Shown here in pieces: positions 32,737 through 43,222 of a DNA stretch of 64,000 nucleotides. The stretch is taken from NCBI RefSeq assembly GCF_950295315.1, contig NC_080180.1, positions 65,250,092 through 65,314,091 on the forward strand, given 5' to 3'. A model generated the notes under the pieces. That model worked only from the letters and a program-made list of their open reading frames with translations, had not been told where the DNA came from and did no database searches. Each line of letters starts with the position of its first letter. Within the stretch, counting starts at the first letter, position 1. The position numbers and the translations under genes are program-made. The stretch is from Erinaceus europaeus (taxonomy: Eukaryota; Chordata; Mammalia; Eulipotyphla; Erinaceidae).

Positions 32737-32890
32737 CACAGCTGGGGTATTTGCTCAGCTGGTAGAGTACAGGACCTGAACACCTGAGGCTCATGGTTTG
32801 ACCCCTGCTATAGCATGAAGGGCACTGGATCACTTGGTTCTCTCTTATGCAAAGGTCTATCTCATATAAAATAAATTAGATAAATGTCAA
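32737..32890 (+). mobile_element. SINE-G, tRNA-headed, old
   Basis: TATTTGCTCAGCTGGTAGAG resembles an A box and GGTTTGACCCCTGC a B box. Then GGTTCTCTCTTATGCAAAGG and AAATAAATTAGATAAATG form the tail. Distinct from SINE-A, B and C. Confidence 0.6.
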
Positions 32891-32994
32891 AAAATAAAAT
32901 ACATATTTGACAGAGTGTAAGCTATGGCAACTAACTGTAGCATAATGTTGAAAGACCTGCAACTGCAGTGCAAGAGGTAGACATAAATACTATT

Positions 32995-33323
32995 TATGTA
33001 CATCATTTAAAAAAAATTCTCTTTTTAAAAATATTTATTTATTCCCTTTTGTTGCCCTTGTTGTTTTACTGTTGTAGATATTATTGTTGTTGTTATTGAT
33101 GTCATTGTTGGATAGGACAGAGAGAAATGGAGAGAGGAGGGGAAGACAGAGAGGGAGAGAGAAAGACAGACACCTGCAGACCTGCTTCACCGCCTGTGAA
33201 GGGAACCCGCTGCAGGGGGGGAGCTGGGGGCTCAAACCGGGATCCTTACACTGGTCCTTGCGCTTTGCTTCACGTGTGCTTAACCCTCTGTGTTACCGCC
33301 TGAGTCTCCTATGTAAATAATTT
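32995..33323 (-). mobile_element. SINE-A with target duplications
   Basis: Element 33,009-33,309. TATGTACATCATTT at left and TATGTAAATAATTT at right are the diverged duplications. Full body and head. Confidence 0.88.
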
Positions 33324-34130
33324 TACATGATGTTTTATACTGTTTGATTTTCAAGATTTGTAAATTGAATATCATATATTTAAAATAGTGCAGTGTAGTT
33401 AGATTTTATAATGACTGTTTGAAATATATAGGATATAAAACATTTTCTAATTCTGTGCCTACACTACTGTAGGCTTCCTGTCCTCTAAAGTCCCACTTCA
33501 TCTTTAACTGTGAATGGTATTGGAACTGCAACTGAGAGATTTGGAGCTTTGAATTTTTCTTCTTAAAACTGAAGTAATTTTCAAGTCTTCATGCATACAT
33601 GATCCTTTTGTCACTTTGTAATAGAGATGTCATGTGCTTTATTAAATAGAAATACTTTACAAATGTGTACCTCTACATATTAGCAAGGAGTTAAAAATAT
33701 CTTCTTAAGTGATGTCAACATTAACATGCCAATTGGCTTGCTTTGTATTAAAAGGTAGCAAAATCAGAAGAAAATACTTAACATTAGAGAGTTCCACCCT
33801 GGACCCTAAATAGAATTTGAATTTCGTCTGAGAAATAAAAATCTGAAAGCAGGGGTATGATTGTAGCTCTCAGCACTGTCATTCAGGGGCTCTGCTCCCA
33901 TCCACACACCACCTTGGTTTCTCCCTTTATCCAGAACGTTCACTACCAACACTCCACTCATCAGCCTCCAGACAATACTCTGGAGACACTCCAGAATCTG
34001 AGCTTCCGTTCAGAGCACCCAAGTCTGTCTCTGCAGAGGAGGCTGAGAGCCTTTCCACTGGTGTTTATTATGTCTGGCTGATTTTGCTGGGTGCTAGAGA
34101 TTGAAAACTACAAGAGAAGTGACACACATT
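33324..34130. other. Unassigned, repeat-poor
   Basis: A 74-residue plus frame at 33,857-34,081 has no recognised domain. No repeat recognised. Confidence 0.45.
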
Positions 34131-34134
34131 CACT

Positions 34135-34574
34135 ATTATATATGTAATTTTATTTATTTGTTTATTTAATTTTTGTTGCCCTTGTTTTTTTATTGGTGTA
34201 GTTATTATTGTTGTTATTGATGTTGTTGTTGTTGGATAGGACAGAGAGAAATGGAGAGAGGAAGGGGAGACAGAGAGGGGGAGAGAAAAACAGACACCTG
34301 CAGACCTGCTTCACCGCCTATGAAGTGACTCCCCTGCAGTTGGGGAGCTGGGAGAAGTATTATATGTATATATTTTTTTACATTTATTTATTCCCTTTTG
34401 TTGCCCTAGTTGTTTTATTGATGTAGTTATTATTGTTGTTGTCACCATTGTTGGATAGGACAGAGAGAAATGGAGAGAGGAGGGGAAGACAGAGAGGGGG
34501 AGAGAAAGACAGACACCTGCAGACCTGCTTCACCGCCTGTGAGGCGACTCCCCTGCAGGTGGGGAGCCGGGGGC
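34135..34574 (-). mobile_element. Two adjacent SINE-A copies, both without heads
   Basis: Copies at about 34,147-34,353 and 34,374-34,574. Both stop at the same point, just after CCCCTGCAG(G/T)TGGGGAGC, so the tRNA-like head is missing from each. Related AT-rich text (ACTATTATATATGTA, TATTATATGTATAT, ATTATTATATTT) lies before, between and after them. Confidence 0.85.
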
Positions 34575-34589
34575 ATTATTATATTTTTT

Positions 34590-34739
34590 AAAGCCGTTTA
34601 TTTTAATGAGGGACACAGAGAAATTGATCAGATGCTGGCTCAGTTCTGCTTTGTTGTGGTGCCAGGGACTGAATCAGGGCTCCTTTGAGAATGAGACCTG
34701 AAGGTCTGGTGTGCTACCACTGTAACAGTTCTCTGGCCA
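34590..34739 (-). mobile_element. SINE-C, antisense
   Basis: CTGGCTCAGTTCTGCTTTGT, GTGCCAGGGACTGAATCAGG, ACCTGAAGGTCTGGTGTGCT and CACTGTAACAGTTCTCTGGCC. Confidence 0.65.
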
Positions 34740-35705
34740 ACTTTCATTTTTAAAATAAAAGAAACAGCTTCTTCTTATTATTCATGTTCAAAACTGGTGT
34801 TTCAGTCTCTCTGTTGTTTCTTCATTTATAAAGAGGCTTCCTCATTTTGGAAAATGCCTGTGCATTGATCAAGCTGACACTGCAAGGTTATAGAGGAAGG
34901 TTTTATTTCCAGGAATAAATCATCTATTTTTCATTAAAAAAAAAAAACCTGAGTTCTCCATACAGTCTTTCTTTATGTAAACTATTTTGCAAGAGTGATA
35001 CCACATTTAAAAAGGAAGCATTGTTTTTTTAATTGATGAAGTGCCTCATTCGAAAGCAAGGACTGTGCAGATGATTTCTAGAATTCAAATATAAACAAAC
35101 CTGATACAGTAGAAAGGCACATCTTCTTTTTTTTTGTTTGTTTATTTCAAGTTTCAGTTTAATATACCCAGTCAAAAATATTTCAAAATATTTCCTAGCA
35201 ACAATCTCCAGCACAAGAATATATTAATGTGAAAGCATTTGGGACTTCCCTCACTTAATGGGGCATTTTATTATGTTTAAATAAAGGGTTCTTTACAAAT
35301 GAGATCTCCTGCTGAATAGAATCATAGCGAACAAGCAGTGGAAACCTGTCAATACGGCCCAGGAGTGCTATCAAATGTTTTTATTTCTTTCATGGTGAGT
35401 TAGGCTTCATCAGATCCCCTCATCCAAACTGCATTCCACGTCTCCTCTTGAAACAGCTCAGTGAGCAGTAATTTCTCCTGGAGCTATGCTCCTACCACTG
35501 CAGTGCAGGGGATTCTGGGAACTGGCATTTGTTTTGCATAAATTCTGTTTTTAAAAAATCACTTCCAAATGAGATGAATTTATGACAGGGAAATTATTCT
35601 TCCCAGTGAGAAGGAACAGGAATGGAGCTCTTGGGAGCTTTTTCCTAGGTGTTAAACCAGCGAGGCCACCTGGTGGGGAAGGGTCCTCTCTGTTTCTCTC
35701 TTTCC
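34740..35705. other. Unassigned, repeat-poor
   Basis: A-run at 34,936-34,947. 35,230-35,640 lacks repeats and is moderately GC-balanced; it could be conserved non-coding DNA. No exon support. Confidence 0.4.
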
Positions 35706-35933
35706 TTTTATTTTTTTTTTAATTTTCTTATTTTTTTAAATTTATTATTAGATAGAGACTGAAAGAAAGTGAGATGGGAGGGAAAGATAGAAAGGAAGAG
35801 AGAAAGAGAGACACCTGCAGCCCTGCTTCACCACTCAGAAGCTTTCCCCCTGTAGGTGGGGACCAGGGACTTGAACCTGGGTCCTTGAACACTGCAATGT
35901 GAGTGTTTAACTAGGTGCACCACCACTTGGCCC
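35706..35933 (-). mobile_element. SINE-B
   Basis: Tail complement AAATTTATTATTAGATAGAG, CACCTGCAGCCCTGCTTCAC, CTGTAGGTGGGGACCAGGG and head ending CCACCACTTGGCCC. Confidence 0.87.
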
Positions 35934-36534
35934 ATTTCTTTCTTTACTCCTCTTTCTTATTCTCTTTCTTCTCTCCCCCACTCCTCTCTGTCTCACCAGA
36001 GAAATCAGATGCTTTCCACTTTGGCTCTAAAGCCCTTTCAAAATGAAATTAGGGACGATAACATTTTCACTGGAATTTTCAGTTGTGCTCTAGATAGCTT
36101 CTAATTCTTTTCAATCAGGTTTAGCACAAGAAGGGGGAATCTTCAACACCCTGTGAAGTTTGAGTGCAGGGGTGGGGGAGGGTGGTGTCTCCTCTGGATT
36201 ACCGCTATTCCTTTTCCTTGGACAAGAGCTTTCTTCCAGTGTGCTTTGCCTCCATTCACCTCTCTCTGACTGCTGAGGCAATTCAGCTATTATCTCACAG
36301 CAAGGAGAGGTAAATGTTCATGTACAGAAAAATTACAGAATCTCCTTAAGTATTACTTGGCTCTGACATTATGTTCTTAATATCTTTATTCAGGTGAGGT
36401 TAGTGGTTCACCGTAAATACAGTTGTTGGTTGGTTCATGGGTAAAATATCTCCATTTTTTATAGGACACAATCACCCCAGCCTAGGCCCCTCTCAAGCAC
36501 CAGGCAGCAGGAAATCAAAGGCCCTTCTCTCACA
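35934..36534. other. Unassigned
   Basis: Pyrimidine-rich start, otherwise nothing recognised. Confidence 0.45.
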
Positions 36535-37700
36535 ATCCTTTACTTTGTGCGATACACCAAACCCAGTCCCAATTCTACTCTGTGTTTCTCATTTCTGTTC
36601 TCCCATCTCAGCCCCTGTCCATGAGTGAGATCATCCCATATTCATCCTTCTGTTTCTGCTTATCTCACTCAACATGATGCCTTCATGCTCCATCCAGGAT
36701 GTGGTGAAGAAGTTAACTTCATCCTTCATAAGAACTGAGTAGTATTCCATTGTGTATGGAGACAACATTCTAAGCCACTCATCTGTTGTTGGGCACCTGG
36801 GCTGCTTCCAGGTTTTGGCTATTACAGATTGTGCTACTGTGAACACAGCTTTATGGAGATCTTTTTGGATGGGTGTGTTGAGTTTCTTAGGATATATCCA
36901 TTGACATTTGACTATAATGGACCTATAAATGGTTTTGTATTTGAGACAATGAGGCCTCCTGTTCTTTTTTTTTTTTCCCTCAAGATTGTTATGGTGACTA
37001 GATATTTTCTGGTTCCAGATAAGTGCTTGCTGCTTTTGTTCTATTCTCTAATTAATTAATTGATTGATTGTGGAATTTTGATGGGTATTGCATTAAATCT
37101 ATATATGGCTCTGGGTAGATAGTCATTTTGCTGATGTTAATTCTCTCAATCCATGAACATGGTGTATCTTTCCACTGCTATGTAACTTATTCTACTTCCT
37201 TGAATAGTGTTCAGTAGACAAGTCCTTCACTTCTTTTTATAGGTTTATTCCTAGATACTGCATTGTTTTGCTGCCATAGTGAATGGAACTGATTTCTGGA
37301 TTTCTTCTTAGGACTCAGTGTTTGCATAAAGGAATGTCACCAACTTTTGTCAATTAATTTTATAGCCTGACAACTTACTATATTTCTTGGTAAATTCTGG
37401 GAGGTTTTTCTATGTGTACTATCTATCATCTGCAAATAAATTCTTTAATTTATACTCTTCCAATCTATATCCCTTTAATTCCTTACTCTTGCTTGATTGC
37501 TATGGCAAGAACTTCCAACACTATGTTGAATAGTAATGGTGATTGGTGATTCTTAGGTAGCCCTGCCTATAACCTGGTTTGAGTGGGAATGCTTTCAGTT
37601 TCTCATCCCTGAGTATAATACTGGCTGTGTTTGCTGTATTTGGACTCTGGTAGGTAAAGGAGTTTTCCAGTATTGTGAGCAAAAGTATTTGGTTTTTAAG
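36535..37700 (-). mobile_element. L1, antisense, internally rearranged
   Basis: 36,535-36,900 is the complement of the ORF2 end and 3' UTR (GAGTGAGATCATCCCATATT, GAGTAGTATTCCATTGTGTA). 36,903-37,700 is the complement of a more internal ORF2 segment (ATTTTGATGGGTATTGCATT, AACACTATGTTGAATAGTAA). The intervening ORF2 portion is absent, so the junction near 36,902 marks an internal deletion or a second insertion. Confidence 0.85.
36631..36846 (-). pseudogene. L1 ORF2p C-terminal fragment
   Basis: The 71-residue minus frame contains VIAKTWKQPRCPTTDEWL and YTMEYYSVL, the conserved end of the L1 ORF2 protein. The reverse transcriptase and endonuclease domains are not in frame or present here. A relic, not a functional gene. 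Confidence 0.85.
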
Positions 37701-37861
37701 TCACTCAGTTTATGATATTCTGTTATAGCAGTCCAAGAGAAACAAGTATAAGCCCTGTGCAATAACATTTTATAAAATGAGAAATATTTTGAGTTATTGA
37801 AACCTATTGAGAAACTTGCATTCTGTGTCTGAGACTTCTGAAAACTGTGGTGATTCTCTTT

Positions 37862-37931
37862 GGGAGGTGGGAGGGTGGGAGGTGTGGTGTGGAGCTATAC
37901 CCTGCCATCTTATAATATTATGACCTAATTT
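37862..37931 (+). mobile_element. L1 3' end fragment
   Basis: GTGGTGTGGAGCTATACCCT then CATCTTATAATATTATGACC matches the 3' ends at 27,740 and 23,690 in order. Confidence 0.6.
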
Positions 37932-38131
37932 TAAAAAGATTTTATTTATTCTGGGTAGAAACAGGAAAAAATTCAGAGAAGTGAGGGAGATAGAAGGAGA
38001 GAGAGACACCTGCAGCCCTGCTTTACCACTTGTGATGCTTCCCCCATGCAGGTGGGGACTGGGGGCTTGAACCTGGGTCCTTGAGCACTGTAATGTGTAT
38101 GCTCAACCAGGTGTGCCATCACCTGGCCCCT
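37932..38131 (-). mobile_element. SINE-B
   Basis: TTTTATTTATTCTGGGTAGA, GACACCTGCAGCCCTGCTTT, GGGGCTTGAACCTGGGTCC and head CCAGGTGTGCCATCACCTGG. AATTTTAAAAA-like text on both sides marks the target. Confidence 0.87.
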
Positions 38132-38301
38132 AACCAATTTTTTTAAAAATAAAAATAACAACAAAACTATAAATAGCCAAAACATTAATCATACATCTAT
38201 ATTTTATCAAATAAATGCACTTAGGAAAATTATTTTTTTCCACTAGGATTATCACTAGGAATCAGTACCTATGTAACTACATTGCTTCCGGTGGCCATTT
38301 T

Positions 38302-38303
<2 letters not shown>

Positions 38304-38360
<57 letters not shown>
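38304..38360. repeat. (TG)n microsatellite, about 57 bp
   Basis: Uninterrupted TG repeat. Confidence 0.97.
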
Positions 38361-38361
<1 letters not shown>

Positions 38362-38517
38362 TAAAGTGAAGAGTAGAGAGAGAGAGTGGATAGACAGGGT
38401 GAGAGATACCTATAATATGCTCCACCATTCCTGAAGCTTCCTCTCTACAAGTGGGGTCGACAAGACAGGACCCTGGTTCTTGAACACAGAAATGTGTGCT
38501 CTGTACTGGTCATGCCC
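38362..38517 (-). mobile_element. SINE-E-like, antisense, old
   Basis: GAGAGATACCTATAATATGC, CCATTCCTGAAGCTTCCTCT and TTCTTGAACACAGAAATGTG keep the SINE order but are diverged. Confidence 0.5.
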
Positions 38518-38884
38518 AAAGAAAATTATAGTTTTGGGGAGCCAAGCAGTTGCACAGCGGGTTAAGCACACATGGCGCAAAGCACAAGGACCGGCATAAG
38601 GATCCTGGTTCGAGCCCCCGGCTCCCCACCTACAGGGGAGTCACTTCACAGGCGGTGAAGCAGGTCTGCAGGTGTCTGTCTTTCTCTCCCCCTCTCTGTC
38701 TCCCCTCCTCTCTCCATTTCTCTCTGTCCTATCCAACAACAACAATAACTACAACAATGGTAAGACAACAAGGGCAACAAATGGGGGAAAGAAGTAGCTT
38801 CCAGGAGCGGTGGATTCATAGTGCAGGCGCCCAGCCCTAGTGATAACCCTGGAGGGGGGGGAAATAAAGAAAATTATAGTTTTG
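38518..38884 (+). mobile_element. Long-form SINE-A with perfect 19-bp target duplication
   Basis: Element 38,537-38,865: head GGGGAGCCAAGCAGTTGCAC, body, tail and the 3' module GAGCGGTGGATTCATAGTGC... GATAACCCTGGAGG. AAAGAAAATTATAGTTTTG is exact at 38,518-38,536 and 38,866-38,884. This proves that the 3' module belongs to the element. Confidence 0.95.
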
Positions 38885-40685
38885 AGTCAAAATAACAATG
38901 ATAAGCAACACAAGATGATGAACGTTTATAATCAGGTACATAATACTGTTTTCAAAATCAGATACATAAAAAATATATTTTATCCCCCCCACACACAAAA
39001 CCAAAATAAAAACAGATACATAGTATTTTTAAATGAAAGATTGGAAAAAGAAGGAGGGCCAGCTGTACTTGAAGAGTCTAGCTAAATGAATGTTCCTGAT
39101 AAAATTGTAAAGATAAGAGACAGAGATTTTTTTACTAAGATTCATCAGAGTATTTTGACATGACATAGTCTTGAAGTTCAAAGGTTTATTAGAGAAAGTA
39201 TCACATGTTTTTAACAACAGTTGAGTAAATGACAGACATTTTGGTCCTACCCATGAAAAGGGAGGTGGAATTTTCATCCTTAATCTCTGAATAAATTTCT
39301 AAAAATGGTAATCTGAGGGCAAAGCAGACCAGAGAATAAAAAATTTTGTTCACTGTATTTGTAGATGCCCATTTCTAAAATAAAACAGATAATATATTCG
39401 CATCCTCCCTTAACTTAAACATCATTCAACACCTAAAAATAATCATATAAAGCTGCTTCTTGTCGTCTCATAAACTTCTGAATAGTATATAAAATGAACC
39501 AAATTCACTTACTGAGTTTCTAGCTTGTGTTTCTCCAAGGTGTTGTTCCCTAGGGACCACCATCCAAGATACAAGCAATGGCCCGTGAGTCTAAAAAGCC
39601 TTATTAAAATAGAAATTACCACTGCCTAATTTTCCAAGCACTTTTAACTGGTAATTAAGGATAAGTTGCCTAGCTCTAGAAGTTAAGTGGTAGGTGAAGA
39701 TTCTAGTACTTTGTAAGTCTAACAGGGCATTTCATGACTCATCATATTCATACTTTGGGGACTGCTTACGATATTCACAAGTTGAAATAGATGCCACTGA
39801 TGTCATTAGCAATGTCAGCTACTTTTTCAATGTGCTAATTGTCTATAAAAACCTAATTAACATGTCTACAAAATGTGCTACTCTATTGTTTCTGCTTCTT
39901 AAACAGAAAGTTTCTCAATTAATAAAATTGGTGTTTTCAAGAAAAAAAACCAACAAAATAAATATAGTTGATTTACTTACAGACTTGGTTTTTATGTTTC
40001 TGTAGTCCTTTTTCATGACCTCAGATTGTATTACTTTTTTCCTGTTCATTGCTTCTATATTTGCACTTATTTAACTATTCAAAATAAAATTACAATGTCT
40101 ATTAATAATTCATTAATTAATTTGCTCATTTCATGATTGTGTATTGTTCTTGCCTAATGCCTCTAGTGTTGCTCTAAGTACAGAGAATTAGAAATAAACA
40201 ACATTTCTTCCCTCAAAGTGCTCAGAATTGGATAGGTGTTAAATGCAGCTAATATGAGTTACTTTCATGACTATAGTATATTAACTGAATGTGCTTTAAA
40301 ATTCCCTTAAAGATAGAATAGATGATCTAAAGCTGGAAAGATGATTAGGAATTAATAAGGGGAGAAATTGTGTGCGTATGTCAACAACTATACTGCAGTT
40401 CATTAGCCTTTCAGTAAAAACGACAACAACAAACAACAACAGCCAAATAGAGTAAAAATGACACTCAATACTTTGGGATCGTTTTATGCAACTTGACAGT
40501 GTAGGTTCCGGAGGAAATTAAAATGCTGATTTGGGAAATTGTAGCCAAATAGGGACATATTGAACACTTCATAAGTTATAGCCTGTTATTAAAAATATCC
40601 AGTGATACATTTGACTGGATTTACAATTCAGCAATAAACCAGTTAATCAGTGCTAGCAGAACTGAAGACATTGAGCTAGATGTGG
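38885..40685. other. Repeat-poor 1.8 kb
   Basis: No transposon recognised apart from short A-rich runs. The 103-residue plus frame at 39,694-40,005 is AT-rich with no domain and no splice or promoter context, so I do not call it. Confidence 0.45.
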
Positions 40686-40880
40686 TTCTTCTTCTAGCGT
40701 TTGCCCTTCTTCAGTAGCCAGTCAACAGGTCAGGTTGAAAGCTGTCAGGAGCTGCTTGTTGCTGGCTTTGAAAGTGACTGGGATCCATGTGGATTCAGTC
40801 GGCTAGGAAGGATCGTCAGTTTCCCCAATGACTGGGTACTCACGGGATGCACCACGAGAAGGTCGATCCAATGTGGTAAT
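40686..40880 (-). mobile_element. GAA-tailed retroelement, longer copy
   Basis: The right-to-left reading ends ...GGCTACTGAAGAAGGGCAAACGC... TAGAAGAAGAA at 40,686. The last about 60 bp match 53,601-53,660. The 5' limit is not definable from two copies; I suggest about 40,880. The overlapping 67-residue plus frame is antisense to it. Confidence 0.5.
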
Positions 40881-41704
40881 AACATTGTAATCGCAGCAAC
40901 TTAGTAAAGTGAGAAAAATTAGTTATCAGTGTAAGAAAGATACACTGATATTTTTGGTATGGAAAATGGAGGTGTTGGGAGCAATATTACCCAAAGTATT
41001 TTTGGTACAGATGTAGCCACTGTTGGTTGGGGAATATGTAGGGTAACTATATTCTGAACAACTTCAATAATGACTCTGCGATTGCTACTCCTGCTGTTAA
41101 CACTAATGTGAAACTATGTTACGAATACTCAAAAGTTATGTCTCCACTTGCGCTATAAAACCTAGGCATGTTCACCAGGCAATTGTCTTGCAATGAAGAT
41201 GTCATAGATGTTAAAACATTAACATATTCTGTTGACCAATAGAGGGACTTATGAGGAAAATTTTCAGACACACCTCATCTTTCCAGATGCTGTATAATTT
41301 CCAAGTTACAGTCACTCAGCATTACCAGATGCAGACTTAGCTGTGTGTAATACATAGCGTAGGCCATGCCTGAGGGTATTGTGGCTGGGGACAAGTGTTA
41401 CTGGAAGAGGCCGGGTTTCTAACGCATCAGGTCCGGAGTTTGCAGACTCCTTGCACAGAGCTATGCTGCTGTCCTCCCCCCCCCTTGCTTTCCTCTTTCT
41501 TCCTCTCCCTCCCTCCCTCGCTCTCAGTAAGATGAATCTTTATGAAATGAAGTATTATTAAAATATTGCATAAATATTACCTCAAGTAAGAGACTATTTA
41601 GAAGCATTAGGTAAAATACAGCACCCTCTTCTTTAGCGAAGAGACAAGGATTATAGAGGATGAAGAAAGGCAAGGTCCTTCTTATTTAGCTGTAAATGAA
41701 TAAA
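40881..41704. other. Unassigned, possibly old repeat
   Basis: Non-repetitive within the window. A C-run and CTCC-rich patch lies at 41,475-41,525. No exon support. Confidence 0.35.
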
Positions 41705-41707
41705 ATT

Positions 41708-42605
41708 TTAAAAAAGCACATTAAAAAAATAAATCCGTCCAAAAGTGGGGAGAGGATATGAACAGAATATTTACCATGGAAGAAGTCCAAAAGGCCAACA
41801 GACATTAAAAACCAAAAAAAAGCTCCAAGTCATTGATTGTCAGAGAAGTGCAAATAAAGACAATAATGAGATACCACTTCACTCCTATGAGAATGTCACA
41901 CATCAGAAAAGGTAGCAGCAACAAATGCTGGAGAGGTTGTGGGGTCAAAGGACCCTCCTGCACTGCTGGCGGGAATGTCAATGGGCCCAGCCCCTGTGGA
42001 GAACAGTCTGGAGAACTCTCAGATGGACCTGCCCTATGACCCTGCAATTCCTCTCCTGGGGATAGATCCTAAGGAACCCAACACATCCATCCAAAAAGAT
42101 CTGTGTACACATATGTTCTTGGCAGCACAATTTGTAATAGCCAAAACCTGGAAGCAACCCAGGTGTCCAACCACAGATGAGTGGCTGAGCAAGTTGTGGT
42201 CTAGTTACACAATGGGATACTACTCAGCTATAAAAAATGGTGGATTCACCTTCTTCACGTCATCTTAGATGGAGCTTGAAAATATCATGTTAATTGAGAT
42301 AAGTCACTTAAAAGGATAAATATGGGATGGTCTCACTCATAGACAGAAGTTGGAAACAAGATCAGAAGAGAAAACACTAGACAGAACTCCGACTGGAGTT
42401 GGTGGATTGCACCAAAGCAGAGGACTCTGGGGTGGGTGGGTGGGGGTGGTGTTCAGGGCCTGGAACACAATGGCAGAAAAACCTAGTGGGGGTTGAACTG
42501 TTACGTGGAAAACTGGGAAATATTACACATGTGCAAACTATTGTATTTTTACCGTTGACTTTTAAACCATGAATCCACAATAAAGAAATTTAAAAAAATA
42601 ATAAT
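41708..42605 (+). mobile_element. L1, 3' 900 bp, reference copy for this window
   Basis: Starts within ORF2 (GTGGGGAGAGGATATGAACA), continues through GGTCTCACTCATAGACAGAA into a 3' UTR with a GGGTGGGTGGGGGTGG run, and ends CCACAATAAAGAAATTTAAA with an A-rich tail. 5'-truncated. Confidence 0.92.
41939..42268 (+). pseudogene. L1 ORF2p C-terminal fragment (109 residues open)
   Basis: The frame reads PYDPAIPLLGIDP, CTHMFLAAQFVIAKTW, QPRCPTTDEWLSKLW and YTMGYYSAIKNGG in order, the conserved C-terminal segment of L1 ORF2p. The catalytic domains lie upstream and are missing through 5' truncation. The stop at 42,266-42,268 is near the normal ORF2 end. Decayed relic. Confidence 0.88.
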
Positions 42606-43047
42606 GATCACTCTATCTCAGCCATCTCCTAAGCATAATTCTAATGGTCCCCACACTGATCACTCTCTTAGATAAGAACCCTGCGCCTCTACTCCTTTTG
42701 ATAGTCTCTGAAGTTTCTTGAATCCTCACTCTCATGTGAGTGACTATCTTTTATAATAAATCATGGCAAATTAATGGATGTAATCAAAAGAGGATCTCTG
42801 TAGCTCCCCAGCGCCACAGCACCCTTGGTCAGCCCATAGAGGTTCCCAGGGTCAACCTTCTTAGTTACTGTGAGAGAGAGAGTGGCCAGTGTTCACAGGT
42901 CGGCGGTCAGCCCCTTGCAGTTCCCTCCCTCCCATATTCATGGGTAGTAATGTAGCTTCCATCCTCCCTTTACACCTTCTCTGTTATTATCTATCTCGTA
43001 CCTATTCCCATTATTTTACAACCATTTTTTCTTTCTTTCTTTTTTTT
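42606..43047. other. Unassigned
   Basis: Nothing recognised until the T-rich run at 43,025-43,050. Confidence 0.45.
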
Positions 43048-43222
43048 TTTATTTAAGAAAGGATTAATTAACAAAACCATAGGGTAGGAGGGGTACAATG
43101 GAATTATACCCCTCCTACCTTATGGTTTTGTTAATTAATCCTTTCTTAAATAAATAAATAAATAAATAAATGAAAGTATTAATTAACAAAACCATAGGGT
43201 AGGAGGGGTACAATTCCACACA
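43048..43222. repeat. Triple alternating L1-D ends (fold-back)
   Basis: The L1-D terminal 50 bp occur three times in alternating orientation: minus 43,048-43,099, plus 43,103-43,154 with an (AAAT)n tail, minus from 43,173. The first two form 52-bp inverted arms with two mismatches and a 3-nt spacer. Confidence 0.92.

Noticed and set aside
39694..40005. 103-residue frame that is not low complexity
   Set aside because: AT-rich sequence with no domain, no promoter or splice context and no paralogue in the window. Within chance expectation.
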